From contig NZ_CP062803.1 of NCBI RefSeq assembly GCF_008801925.2, positions 3,844,001 to 3,908,000 on the forward strand: 64,000 bases of DNA, in the 5' to 3' direction. Numbering within the stretch: position 1 is the stretch's first letter; each line of letters begins with the position of its first letter. Below the pieces are notes generated by a model. The model ran no database searches. It saw only the letters and a list, made by a program, of their open reading frames with translations, and was not told where the DNA came from. A program made the translations under genes and the position numbers. Below, one piece after another: positions 36,255 to 44,978 of the stretch. Source of the stretch: Cupriavidus basilensis (GTDB lineage: Bacteria; Pseudomonadota; Gammaproteobacteria; Burkholderiales; Burkholderiaceae).

Positions 36255-38348
36255 TCAGCCACCCGTGCTGTCCGGCGCTTCGATGCGCAAGGTCAGGACA
36301 AAAGCCTTGGCCGGCAGTGTATCGCGTGCAGCCGGCGCCAGCATGCCGGTCCGCGCCAGCAGCGCGTCGATCGAAATGGTGCCGTAGCGCACCTGGGCGT
36401 CGTTGGCGCCGCATAGCTCGCGCGCCATGAACAGCCCGAGGCCGGTGCCCTGGGCGTTGCTGGTAAAGAAGGGCTCGAACAAGGTGCGCTGGTGCTCGCG
36501 CGACACCTCGACGCCATCGTTCCAGACGATCAGTTCGGCATGGTGCTGGTCCAGCGCATGGGCCAGCAGGCGGATCGCCCCGGGCAGGCGGCTGCAATAG
36601 CGCCAGGCGTTGTCCAGCAGGTTGCCAAGCACCTGTTGCAACTGGGAGGCATCGAAGATGACCGGGCGCGCCACGTCCACCGTGAGCCGGATGGCATTGG
36701 CGTTGATCTCGGCCGGACGCGGCACGCGCCGGGCGCCGACCGGGTCGTGGCTGGCGGAGCGCGCGCGCATCTCCAGCCGCCAGCGGCCGACGATCTCCGG
36801 CAGCGCCTGGTTCAGGTCCACGGTGGTGCGCTCGGTGCGCGGGCGGCGCGACATCTGCAGCACGTCCGACACCACCTGGTCGAGCCGGCGCACATTGTCG
36901 TGAATGATGCGCAGCAGCCGCGCATCCACGTCGCCCTCCGCGCGCCCCGCCTCGCCCGGGCGCGCGGCCCGGCGGCTGGTTTCGGCCAGCAGCTCGCTGG
37001 CCTGGCTGATGGCCGCCAGCGGATTGCGGATCTGGTGCGCCACGCTGGCCACCAGGCGCCCCATGGCAGCCAGCTTCTCCTGTTGCACCTGCTCGGCAAT
37101 GCGCTCCCAGCTTTCGATATGGACCAGCACCGTGTCGCGCATCTCGCTGCGCAGCAAGGCCTCGTCCTCCGGGCGCCAGGCCATGGCCTCGCTCTGGGCG
37201 ATAGCCAGGCGCAGCCGGGCCGCCGCCTCGGGCGACAGCTCGTTCCAGGTGCCGGTGTTCATGGCGCTCTGCGCAGTGAGCGAGACCGACATCGAGGACG
37301 CGAAGGTGGAGCGCAGGCTTGCCAGCCCCGGCAGCAGGAAGCGCAGCCGAAGTCGCGTATGGAGGATGGGGCCGCGCCCCGAGGATGGCCGCGACGGCAG
37401 CGGCAGCAATTGCAGGATCCGGGGCGCATCGTCCTTGCTGCGCACCCAGTCTCGCAGCATTTCCATCAGCGGCTGCAGGCGGGGAATCTGGCGCAGGTCG
37501 AACAGCGCATCACGCCCGTTGGCGGGCGTGTCCGTGTGCTTGCCCCGCTCGGCAGGCTGCACGCCCAGCAGCACAACCGCGGCAGGGTTGGCCGCCACCA
37601 CCGCGCCGTTGGCACGCAGCAGCATCACCCCGTCCTGCATATCGTTGACCATCAGGCGGTTGACCAGTTGCTGCAGGCGCAGCTCCTGCTCGCGTGCCAG
37701 CGCCAGCCGCTCCTGCGCGAGCTGGCGGTTGGCCAGCAGGTACATCAGGGAGGCCGCGATCATGAAGACCAGCCCGTACAGCCCCGAGCCCAGCAAACCC
37801 GTGTCGGCCTGGCGCAACAGCAAGGTCTGCGCGAAGGGGGTACTCATCACCAGCAGCGCCGACGCTGCCGCGGTAAACAGCGCGAACAGCAGGCTGGTAA
37901 GCGCGCCGGCCTGCAGCGCGGGCAACAGGAAGATCATGGCGAGCCCCTCGCCGCGATGGCCCTGCGCGTGAAAGATCAGGCCCAGCAGGACAAGGTCGGC
38001 CAGCACCTGAAAGCGCACCCGCAGGTGAAAGCCGCGGCGCCACCAGAGCGTGGCGACCACCATCCCCAGCGCCATCACGGCATAGGGCACGGCCAGCGGC
38101 AGCGCGGCCAGGCCGCTGCCGAACCCGCCGCCCATTGCGCCGACCAGCGCCTGCGCGGCCCGCTCGGCCTCGGCGCGCTGCGCCGGCAGCCAGGCGTAGC
38201 CCAGCAGCAGCGCGGCGACGGCTAGCCGGGTCCAGCAGAAATAGCGCAGCAAGCGCCAGTGGAATTCAGGAGGTTCGGGCTGGCGCCACATCGCCGCGAG
38301 GGCGCGCCAGGCATTCAGGCGGGACCAGAACGAGGCAGGCCCGTTCAT
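36255..38348 (-). CDS. pilS: Membrane sensor histidine kinase PilS
   Basis: A 697-residue kinase. Six predicted membrane helices occupy about 30-225; a PAS-like region follows (NRLMVNDMQDGVMLLRANG), then the phosphoacceptor H-box SVAHQIRNPLAAIS (His about 436), an N-box and the glycine-rich GTGLGLFMARELC ATP-binding end. The six-helix input plus PAS is the PilS layout. The 102 bases to pilR contain short TGGCGA/CGAAATGG repeats. Its start overlaps the stop of the upstream small gene (ATGA). Confidence 0.88.
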   Translation of the reverse strand: MNGPASFWSRLNAWRALAAMWRQPEPPEFHWRLLRYFCWTRLAVAALLLGYAWLPAQRAEAERAAQALVGAMGGGFGSGLAALPLAVPYAVMALGMVVATLWWRRGFHLRVRFQVLADLVLLGLIFHAQGHRGEGLAMIFLLPALQAGALTSLLFALFTAAASALLVMSTPFAQTLLLRQADTGLLGSGLYGLVFMIAASLMYLLANRQLAQERLALAREQELRLQQLVNRLMVNDMQDGVMLLRANGAVVAANPAAVVLLGVQPAERGKHTDTPANGRDALFDLRQIPRLQPLMEMLRDWVRSKDDAPRILQLLPLPSRPSSGRGPILHTRLRLRFLLPGLASLRSTFASSMSVSLTAQSAMNTGTWNELSPEAAARLRLAIAQSEAMAWRPEDEALLRSEMRDTVLVHIESWERIAEQVQQEKLAAMGRLVASVAHQIRNPLAAISQASELLAETSRRAARPGEAGRAEGDVDARLLRIIHDNVRRLDQVVSDVLQMSRRPRTERTTVDLNQALPEIVGRWRLEMRARSASHDPVGARRVPRPAEINANAIRLTVDVARPVIFDASQLQQVLGNLLDNAWRYCSRLPGAIRLLAHALDQHHAELIVWNDGVEVSREHQRTLFEPFFTSNAQGTGLGLFMARELCGANDAQVRYGTISIDALLARTGMLAPAARDTLPAKAFVLTLRIEAPDSTGG

Positions 38349-38626
38349 GCGGCAGGGCTGTCCGGATCGCTATCGGCCGGCAGGTGGGCGCGCCGGCAGT
38401 AGTGCAAGCCGCGGTAGGCGATCGCTTCGCCCTGCGGCAGATGCACGCCGCAGCGCGCGCACTGCACCATGGCTTCCTGCGGGGGGGCAGGCTGGTTGCG
38501 CATCGGCGAGCCTTGCGCGGAACCGTGCCGGGCGGCGCGGTCCTCCCGCAGGCGCGCCTCGGCGCGCTGGCGAAGCCACCAGAAACAACCCAGCACGACA
38601 GCCAGGACAAGGAAGATGCGTGCCAT
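38345..38626 (-). CDS. Small membrane-anchored zinc-ribbon-like protein
   Basis: A 93-residue protein: one N-terminal membrane helix (ARIFLVLAVVLGCFWWLRQ), a basic linker, then a Cys cluster QCARCGVHLP...HYC that resembles half a zinc ribbon. This matches the PP0621-type proteins found beside pilS. The stop overlaps the pilS start by 4 bases, and it begins 8 bases after the CcsA-like stop, so the genes form one operon. Function unknown. Confidence 0.75.
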   Translation of the reverse strand: MARIFLVLAVVLGCFWWLRQRAEARLREDRAARHGSAQGSPMRNQPAPPQEAMVQCARCGVHLPQGEAIAYRGLHYCRRAHLPADSDPDSPAA

Positions 38627-38633
38627 GCCGGCC

Positions 38634-39557
38634 TCAGATTCGGTGCAGTATGACTTCGATGACGAAGCGGCTGCCGACATAAGCCAGCAGCAGGATGCCG
38701 AAGGACGCAATCACCCAGCGCAGCGCGGTGCGCCCGCGCCAGCCATAGAAGGTGCGCCCGGCCAGGATGCCCGCGAACATCGCCCACGACAGCAGCGCGA
38801 ACACGGTCTTGTGGTCGAGCCGGAAGGCCCGGCCGAATAGTTGCTCGGAGAACAGCAGGCCCGACAGGATGGTCAGCGTCAGCAGCACGAAGCCGGCGCC
38901 GATCAGGCGGAACAGCAGCTTCTCCAGCGTCAGCAGCGGCGGCAGCAGGTCCAGCCAGCGGCCCACCCACTGGGCCGGCTCGCTGGCCTTGCCCACCTGG
39001 GGCGAACGGTTGAAGCCATGCAGGCGGCGCTCGGCCAGCAGCATCAGGAAGGCGTGGAAGGCCGCCAGCGTGAACAGGCCATAGGCCACGTTGGCAATGA
39101 TGAAGTGCAGCTTGAACAGCGGCCGCGCCGCGTAGCCCAGGATCTGCGCACCGGGAAACGCCAGCGGCATCAGGCTCGCGAGCATTGCCACCGGGACCAC
39201 GATCAGCCCGAGGCCGGCCAGCGAGAAGAAGAAGCTCTCGATCCAGTAGATGCCCACGCCCAGCCAAAGCATGGCCGACAGCGCAAAGGCAAAGCCGAAC
39301 ACCATGCGATCGGCCGGGAAGATGGTCTCGTGCAGCAGCAGGCCGTGGCTGGCCACTGCGGCCAGCATCAGCGCATGCCACCAGGCCGGGCGGCCCTCGC
39401 CGCGCCCGCCGCCGCCGTGCAGCAGCGCGGCGGTCGCCGCGCCCCCAATGGCACCGCCGTTGCCGGCAGCCGATAGCTGCGGGTTGCGCGTCGCCCAGCC
39501 GTGATAGGCCAGGCCGCAATAGAGAAGTGCCGTCAAGGCATACAGTACAATGGCCAT
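38634..39557 (-). CDS. CcsA/YpjD-type cytochrome c assembly family membrane protein
   Basis: A 307-residue protein with about eight membrane segments. Histidines sit at membrane ends (SHGLLLHE, KLHFIIANVAYG, RLDHKT), and the tract HKTVFALLSWAMFAGILAGRTFYGWRGRTA is the signature of the HemX/CcsA/CcmC superfamily that handles heme. It probably takes part in heme delivery or respiratory assembly. ATG 39557 is used; GTG 39563, with AAGG 7 bases upstream, is equally possible. It is divergent from ffh. Confidence 0.85.
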   Translation of the reverse strand: MAIVLYALTALLYCGLAYHGWATRNPQLSAAGNGGAIGGAATAALLHGGGGRGEGRPAWWHALMLAAVASHGLLLHETIFPADRMVFGFAFALSAMLWLGVGIYWIESFFFSLAGLGLIVVPVAMLASLMPLAFPGAQILGYAARPLFKLHFIIANVAYGLFTLAAFHAFLMLLAERRLHGFNRSPQVGKASEPAQWVGRWLDLLPPLLTLEKLLFRLIGAGFVLLTLTILSGLLFSEQLFGRAFRLDHKTVFALLSWAMFAGILAGRTFYGWRGRTALRWVIASFGILLLAYVGSRFVIEVILHRI

Positions 39558-39660
39558 TTGCACAGTTTACCTTAGCGCCCCGTCCCGGTGGCGCCCCGCT
39601 TGAGCCGGGCCAAGAGCCAGCCTCAAGCCTCGATCAAGCTCTATCCCCCGGACTTCTGCC

Positions 39661-41055
39661 ATGCTGGACAATCTCACTCAACGCCTGGCGCGGGTCGTCA
39701 AGACCATGCGCGGCGAGGCTCGCCTGACCGAAGCCAATACCGCCGAAATGCTGCGCGAAGTGCGCCTGGCCATGCTGGAGGCCGACGTCGCCTTGCCGGT
39801 GGTGCGGGAATTCATCGCCCGCGTGAAGGAAAAGGCACTGGGCGAGGACGTGGTGTCCAGCCTGACGCCGGGCCAGGCGCTGGTGGGCGTGGTGCAGCGC
39901 GAGCTGACTGCCGTCATCGGCGGCGCGGAAAGCCTGTCCGCCGACAACAAGAGCGGCGAGTTGAACCTGGCGGTGCAGCCGCCCGCGATCATCCTGATGG
40001 CCGGCCTGCAGGGCGCCGGCAAGACCACCACCGTCGGCAAGCTGGCCAAGTGGCTGAAAGAGAACAAGAAAAAGAAGGTGCTGACGGTCTCGTGCGACGT
40101 CTACCGCCCCGCCGCTATCGCCCAGCTCAAGACCGTATCCGAGCAGGTCGGCGCCGATTTCTTCCCTTCCGAGCCCAACCAGAAGCCGGTGGACATCGCG
40201 CGCGCGGCGGTGGACTGGGCCCGCAAGCATTATCACGACGTGCTGATCGTCGATACGGCAGGCCGTCTGGGTATCGACGAAGCCATGATGCAGGAAATCA
40301 AAGCGCTGCACGCCGAGATCAAGCCGGTCGAAACCCTGTTCGTGGTCGACGCCATGCTGGGCCAGGACGCGGTCAACACCGCGCGTGCCTTCAATGACGC
40401 CCTGCCCCTGACCGGCGTGGTGCTGACCAAGCTGGACGGCGATGCGCGCGGCGGCGCCGCGCTGTCGGTGCGCCACATCACCGGCCGCCCGATCAAGTTC
40501 GTCGGCGTAGGCGAAAAGCTGGACGGCCTCGAGCCCTTCTACCCCGATCGCATGGCCCAGCGCATCCTGGGCATGGGCGACATCCTCGCGCTGGTCGAGG
40601 AAGCCCAGCGCGGCGTGGACATGGAAGCCGCCGAGAAGCTGGCCAAGAAGATCAAGAAGACGGGCGACTTCGACCTGGAAGACTTCAAGGCGCAGATCGG
40701 CCAGATGAAGAAGATGGGCGGCCTGGGCAGCCTGGTCGACAAGCTGCCGGCGCAGTTCGCCCAGCAGGCGCAGGGCGCCAACATGGACGTGGCCGAGAAG
40801 CAGGTGCGCCGCATGGAAGGCATCATCAACAGCATGACGGCCGCCGAGCGCGCCAAGCCCGACCTGATCAAGGCCAGCCGCAAGCGCCGCATCGCCACCG
40901 GCGCCGGCGTGCCGGTGCAGGAAGTCAACCGCCTGCTCAACCAGTTCGACCAGATGCAGAGCATGATGAAGAAGCTCAAGGGCGGCGGCATGATGAAGAT
41001 GATGCGCTCGATGGGCGCGATGAAGGGCGGCATGAAGGGACTCTTCAACCGCTAA
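39661..41055 (+). CDS. ffh: Signal recognition particle protein Ffh
   Basis: A 464-residue GTPase that binds 4.5S RNA and signal peptides to target membrane proteins. The N domain comes first; the G domain has P-loop GLQGAGKTTT (about 114-123), DTAGRLGIDE (about 199) and TKLDGDARGG. The methionine-rich M domain ends GGMMKMMRSMGAMKGG. Length and architecture are standard. A GC-rich hairpin follows, and the HPRT gene is 79 bases downstream. Confidence 0.97.
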   Translation: MLDNLTQRLARVVKTMRGEARLTEANTAEMLREVRLAMLEADVALPVVREFIARVKEKALGEDVVSSLTPGQALVGVVQRELTAVIGGAESLSADNKSGELNLAVQPPAIILMAGLQGAGKTTTVGKLAKWLKENKKKKVLTVSCDVYRPAAIAQLKTVSEQVGADFFPSEPNQKPVDIARAAVDWARKHYHDVLIVDTAGRLGIDEAMMQEIKALHAEIKPVETLFVVDAMLGQDAVNTARAFNDALPLTGVVLTKLDGDARGGAALSVRHITGRPIKFVGVGEKLDGLEPFYPDRMAQRILGMGDILALVEEAQRGVDMEAAEKLAKKIKKTGDFDLEDFKAQIGQMKKMGGLGSLVDKLPAQFAQQAQGANMDVAEKQVRRMEGIINSMTAAERAKPDLIKASRKRRIATGAGVPVQEVNRLLNQFDQMQSMMKKLKGGGMMKMMRSMGAMKGGMKGLFNR

Positions 41056-41070
41056 GCCGTCTGGCACGGC

Positions 41071-41091
41071 GGCGCCCGGTCCCCGGGCGCC
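41071..41091 (+). terminator. Hairpin after ffh
   Basis: A perfect 9-bp stem, GGCGCCCGG and CCGGGCGCC, with a 3-base loop, 15 bases after the ffh stop. It lacks a T-run, so termination may be partial. Confidence 0.45.
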
Positions 41092-41134
41092 GCGTCACCC
41101 CGCAAAAGACAAAGACTGAGACAGGATCCACATC

Positions 41135-41677
41135 ATGATGACCGCCGAACAGGCCCGCGAACTGTGGGCCAACTCCGAGGAAATCGTCAGCGCCGAGGCC
41201 GTCCAGGCGTCGCTGGACCGCATGGCGGGCGAGATCACGGAAAAGATGGGCGAGACCTTCCCGCTGGTGCTGTCGGTGATGGGCGGCGCAGTCGTCTTCA
41301 CCGGCATGCTGCTGCCCAAGCTGGCGTTCCCGCTGGAGTTCGACTACATCCACCTCTCGCGCTACAACAACAAGACGGTGGGCGGCGAGATGCAATGGCG
41401 CGTGGCGCCGCGCGAATCGGTCAAGGGCCGCACGGTGCTGGTGCTGGACGACATCCTGGACGAAGGCGAGACCATGGCGGCCATCCGCCAGCGCATCATG
41501 GACATGGGCGCGACCCATGTCTACGCCGCCGTGCTGTGCGAAAAAGTGCTGCAAAAGGCAAAGCCCATGCACCCGGACTTCTGCGGCTTCACCGTGCCTG
41601 AGCGCTATGTCTTCGGCTGCGGCATGGACGCCCACGGCTACTGGCGCAACCTGCCCACCATCAGGGCCTTGCGCTGA
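41135..41677 (+). CDS. Hypoxanthine(-guanine) phosphoribosyltransferase
   Basis: A 180-residue purine salvage enzyme. The PRPP-binding motif VLVLDDILDEGETM (about 102-115) is intact, preceded by the flexible-loop region and the LSVMGGAVVFTG site. It converts hypoxanthine or guanine plus PRPP to the nucleotide. Tandem ATGs occur at 41135 and 41138; AGGA lies upstream. Its 3' end overlaps the convergent LysE-type gene by 17 bases. Confidence 0.9.
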   Translation: MMTAEQARELWANSEEIVSAEAVQASLDRMAGEITEKMGETFPLVLSVMGGAVVFTGMLLPKLAFPLEFDYIHLSRYNNKTVGGEMQWRVAPRESVKGRTVLVLDDILDEGETMAAIRQRIMDMGATHVYAAVLCEKVLQKAKPMHPDFCGFTVPERYVFGCGMDAHGYWRNLPTIRALR

Positions 41678-42281
41678 CGATCGGCCACAGCGAGGCCAGC
41701 AGCAACAGCGCCATCGCCACGTTGAACAGGCGCAGCACCCGGGGCTGCGCCAGCCAGCGCCGCATGGCCGAGCCGAACACGGCCCACATCGCCACGCTGG
41801 GCAGGTTGATCACGGCGAACAGGCCGGACAGCAGCAGCACATTGAGCCAGACATTGCCGTGCAGCACGTAGGTACTGCACGCGCCCACCGCCATCACCCA
41901 AGCCTTGGGATTGACCCACTGGAACGCGGCCGCCGCCAGGAAGCCCATGGGCTTGCCCACCTCCTGGTCCTGGATGCCGCCCGCCGTCGCCAGCTTCCAC
42001 GCCAGCCACGTGAGATAGACCACCGCCACCACGCGCAGCACCTGCCAGGTCCACGGCAACGCGGCGAATAGCGATCCGAGCCCGAGGCCGACCACCGCCA
42101 CCATCAGGCCGAAGCCGATACTGATGCCCAGCACATGGGGCACGGTGCGGGCAAAGCCGAAATTCACGCCCGAAGCCAGCACCATGGTGTTGTTTGGGCC
42201 CGGGGTGATCGACGACACGAGGGCAAACGCGCAGAACGCGGCGAACACGCCGGATCCGGCAACAAGCTGGGGCACTGCCAT
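41661..42281 (-). CDS. LysE/RhtB-family exporter
   Basis: A 206-residue protein with about six membrane segments and the family signature SSITPGPNNTMVLASG near the N-terminus. QWVNPKAWVMAVG is the second conserved site. Such proteins export amino acids or related metabolites. ATG 42281 is preferred because GGAG precedes it at the right distance; ATG 42293 is the alternative. A long inverted repeat (42332-42354) upstream is a probable operator. Convergent with the HPRT gene. Confidence 0.87.
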   Translation of the reverse strand: MAVPQLVAGSGVFAAFCAFALVSSITPGPNNTMVLASGVNFGFARTVPHVLGISIGFGLMVAVVGLGLGSLFAALPWTWQVLRVVAVVYLTWLAWKLATAGGIQDQEVGKPMGFLAAAAFQWVNPKAWVMAVGACSTYVLHGNVWLNVLLLSGLFAVINLPSVAMWAVFGSAMRRWLAQPRVLRLFNVAMALLLLASLWPIVSARP

Positions 42282-42331
42282 GACTGGCTCCATCGGATAC
42301 GAAAAGGAATGGAGCTAGTCTAGCCACTCAA

Positions 42332-42354
42332 AACTGTACAGTACCGGTACAGTT
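42332..42354. promoter_or_regulatory. Perfect inverted repeat upstream of the LysE-type gene
   Basis: Arms AACTGTAC (42332-42339) and GTACAGTT (42347-42354) flank AGTACCG. It sits 51-73 bases upstream of the exporter start. The CTGTAC/GTACAG core resembles targets of GntR/MocR-type regulators, but no such gene is adjacent. Confidence 0.5.
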
Positions 42355-42406
42355 GACCAGAAAACTGGCAATACGGATTGGTGCGCAGCTGCCGCATCAT
42401 GCCGCG

Positions 42407-43084
42407 TCATGTCGCGTTGAGCGCATTCGCCGCCACCACCAGCGCAATCCCCCACAGCACCACGCCGGTCGCCCGCTCCACGCCCCGAACCGAGCGGGCA
42501 AAACGCTTGCGCACCAGCGGATGGCGCACGCCCCAGGCCACCAGCATGTCCCAGGCGAAGACCATGGCGAACATCCAGGCGCCGTAGCCCAGCTGTGCTG
42601 CCAGCGGCGTGCGGGTGCCGGCCAGCACCGAGAACAGGCTGGCATAGAACAACGCATTCTTGGGATTGAGCACAGCGGACAGGAAGCCCGTTACGAGCTG
42701 CGCCGCATACGCCACGAGGCCGGTGCCCTGCACTTGCGGGCAATCTGTACTATTTTCGCCATCTGCGCCAGGCAGCGTCGTCTCACCGCTGGCACGCAGC
42801 AGCCGCCAGCCCAGCCAGGCCAGGTACAGGCAACCCGCCCACTGCAGCAGCACGAACACGCCCTGGCTGGCGCGGGTAGCCGCCAGCCCGGTAATGGCTA
42901 GCCCGATAAACACGCCGTTTCCCAGCGCGATACCGAGGCAGACGGCGCTGGCGCGGCCCACGCCATGCACCAGCGCGCTGCGCACTACCAAAAAAAAGTC
43001 GGGGCCCGGGCTGAGCAGTGCAAGGAAATGCGCGCCCGCCACCATGGCAAATTGGCCGAGGCCGGAATCAACAGGGAAATCCAC
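42407..43084 (-). CDS. LysE/RhtB-family exporter, GTG start
   Basis: A 225-residue protein with six membrane segments and the signature LALLSPGPDFFLVVRSAL, plus VLNPKNALFYASL mid-protein. The start is taken as GTG 43084 because AAAGGA lies 5 bases upstream; no ATG has such a site. It lies 83 bases downstream of an AraC regulator on the same strand, so the regulator probably controls export. It is related to, but clearly diverged from, the neighbouring exporter. Confidence 0.85.
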   Translation of the reverse strand: MDFPVDSGLGQFAMVAGAHFLALLSPGPDFFLVVRSALVHGVGRASAVCLGIALGNGVFIGLAITGLAATRASQGVFVLLQWAGCLYLAWLGWRLLRASGETTLPGADGENSTDCPQVQGTGLVAYAAQLVTGFLSAVLNPKNALFYASLFSVLAGTRTPLAAQLGYGAWMFAMVFAWDMLVAWGVRHPLVRKRFARSVRGVERATGVVLWGIALVVAANALNAT

Positions 43085-43167
43085 GCCAGTCCTTTCGAGT
43101 CTTCGGATGAGCACGAAGTCTGGACCGCGAGGGGCGGCAGGTATTGGAGAAAATTGCGCGCGGCGGC

Positions 43168-44007
43168 TCAGCCGCTGCGGCGCTGATAACTGCGCGGCGT
43201 CAGCGCCACGCGCTGCTTGAAGGCGCGCTGGAAATGGCTCTGGTCGGAAAAGCCCAGCACCTGGGCGATCTCCGCCGGCGCCCCGCCCGCGCGCAGCAGC
43301 TGGCGCGCGCGGTTGATGCGCAGGTCCAGCTGGTAGGCATGCGGGGTCATGCCGAGGTCCGCCCTAAAGGCGCGGATCAGCTGGTAGCGGCTCATGCCGG
43401 CGCCGCGCGCCAGCTCCGCCAGTGGCAACGGCTCCGCGTGATGGGCATGCAGGAGCGCGACCAGCCCGGCTAAGCGGGCCTGCGGCGTGACTGGCTGGCG
43501 CGGCGCGCGCACCGCCTGGCGCTGGTCGGCACCGCCGAGCAGCGCGGCCACGAAGCCGCCTAGCGCCGCTTCCTTGGTGGCCTGCGGGGCTGCGGAGAAC
43601 AGCACCTCGTTCAACCGGCACAGGCCGGCATAGGTATCTGGCGCGCTGGTGACACGCACCCGCGCCAGCGCCGCGGGCAACATCGCCACGCCACGCGCCT
43701 CCAGCACCGTGCCCACCCAAGCCGGGTCTAGGTGCAGCATCTGGTAGCTCCAGCGTGCGTCGGGCTCCGGATTGCAGGCGTGCACCTGCCCAGCCGGGAT
43801 CACGACCACGTCGCCGGGCGCCAGCCGTACCGACTCGGTCTCGGTGCCAAACAGGCTGTGGCCGCCATCGACGGCGCCAATCGACAAGGTGGGATGGGTA
43901 TGCGGCAGGTAGGCCGCGCCGCTGTCGCTGGCGCAGCGGCTCTCAACATAAGGCATGGCGGGATCGAACCAGTAGCGTGCCTGCCCTGTGGTGCTGCCGG
44001 CGCGCAT
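43168..44007 (-). CDS. AraC-family transcriptional regulator with cupin domain
   Basis: A 279-residue regulator: an N-terminal AraC-type cupin (HTHPTLSIG, LAPGDVVVIPAGQVHACNP) and a C-terminal double HTH (about 185-278; MSRYQLIRAFRADLGMTPHAYQ and VLGFSDQSHFQRAFK). This layout is common beside LysE exporters in this phylum. ATG 44007 shares TGATG with the stop of the upstream dioxygenase, indicating translational coupling. It likely regulates the exporter just downstream. Confidence 0.88.
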   Translation of the reverse strand: MRAGSTTGQARYWFDPAMPYVESRCASDSGAAYLPHTHPTLSIGAVDGGHSLFGTETESVRLAPGDVVVIPAGQVHACNPEPDARWSYQMLHLDPAWVGTVLEARGVAMLPAALARVRVTSAPDTYAGLCRLNEVLFSAAPQATKEAALGGFVAALLGGADQRQAVRAPRQPVTPQARLAGLVALLHAHHAEPLPLAELARGAGMSRYQLIRAFRADLGMTPHAYQLDLRINRARQLLRAGGAPAEIAQVLGFSDQSHFQRAFKQRVALTPRSYQRRSG

Positions 44008-44978
44008 CAGTCGGTCCGGTACGGGCGTTCGCGCAGCCACTTGGTGGCGATCCATTTCTCGCCCGCTTCGACGGGCAGGCCGGCATGCAGGGTACGCTCG
44101 TCCAGCGCGCCGTCGGACTTGCGATAGCTGAAATAGACCGCATTGCCCTTGACCGGTGCCACCTCCAGGCCAAGCTTGGGGAAGGCCGTGGCGCCACCCG
44201 CCGGCGGGCTGTTCAGGTAGATCACCACGGTGGCGACGCGTTGCCCGCCGACCTTGAGCTGGCGCGCCTCGCCGGGGCGCTGCGGGTTAAAGAAATCGTA
44301 GTGCGGCTGGTACTCGCCGCCGGGCTTGTAGTTGAGGATCTGCAGGCCTTCGCCACGATCCGCGGCAATCCCGGTCACGGCGGCGATGCAGTCCTCGATG
44401 CGCTCGATCAGCGCATGCTCGCCCACCTGGAACATCGCGCCCAGGCTGGTGCGCGCCTCGATCAGGTTCTCGTCGCCGGTGTCGGGGTTGATCACGGGCG
44501 AGCGCGCCAGGCGGCCGCGCGCCAGTTCCACCAGGGCGTCGCACTCGGCATCGGTCAGCAGTTGCTGGTACAGGGTCACGCGCGGCGCCGCGAGCGTGAA
44601 CAGGATGGGAATCTCGCGGCCGGCGAAATGCGCCGCGTTGCGGTTGCCTTGCGCACCTGTTTGGCCACCACCAGCAGCCTGGTCCCCTGCGCGCCCGGCC
44701 GGCTTGCCGATGCCCAGCTCCGCGGCCATCTCCGTGGCATTGTCCGGCGGCGTTCCCCGCACCGCCGCCCGTGCCGCGGCGGACAGCGCAGCGGCCACCG
44801 TGGCTTGCGCGAAGGCCTGCTCGTAGCCGGACTGGCACATCGACTGCACCAGCGCCTCGGCGCCAAAGCCCTGCCCGATATGGCGCCGAAGCCAGCGCTC
44901 CAGGTCCGCCGAGGAACTGGTGTAGCCCGCCTTGCCGGCGGCATCGCCGGTGGCGCTGGTGGCGCGGGTGTTGCTCAT
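44007..44978 (-). CDS. Prolyl 4-hydroxylase-like Fe(II)/2-oxoglutarate dioxygenase
   Basis: A 323-residue protein. Residues 1-115 form a helical N-terminal region with a Gly/Ala-rich linker. The catalytic P4H-alpha-type jelly roll holds Fe ligands H226 and D228 (PHYDFF) and H298 (TLHAG), and K308 for 2-oxoglutarate (EKWIATKW). RTSLGAMF and GGATAFP are also typical. It should hydroxylate proline or a proline-like residue in an unknown target. Its start overlaps the transglycosylase stop by 4 bases and its stop overlaps the AraC start. Confidence 0.88.
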   Translation of the reverse strand: MSNTRATSATGDAAGKAGYTSSSADLERWLRRHIGQGFGAEALVQSMCQSGYEQAFAQATVAAALSAAARAAVRGTPPDNATEMAAELGIGKPAGRAGDQAAGGGQTGAQGNRNAAHFAGREIPILFTLAAPRVTLYQQLLTDAECDALVELARGRLARSPVINPDTGDENLIEARTSLGAMFQVGEHALIERIEDCIAAVTGIAADRGEGLQILNYKPGGEYQPHYDFFNPQRPGEARQLKVGGQRVATVVIYLNSPPAGGATAFPKLGLEVAPVKGNAVYFSYRKSDGALDERTLHAGLPVEAGEKWIATKWLRERPYRTD

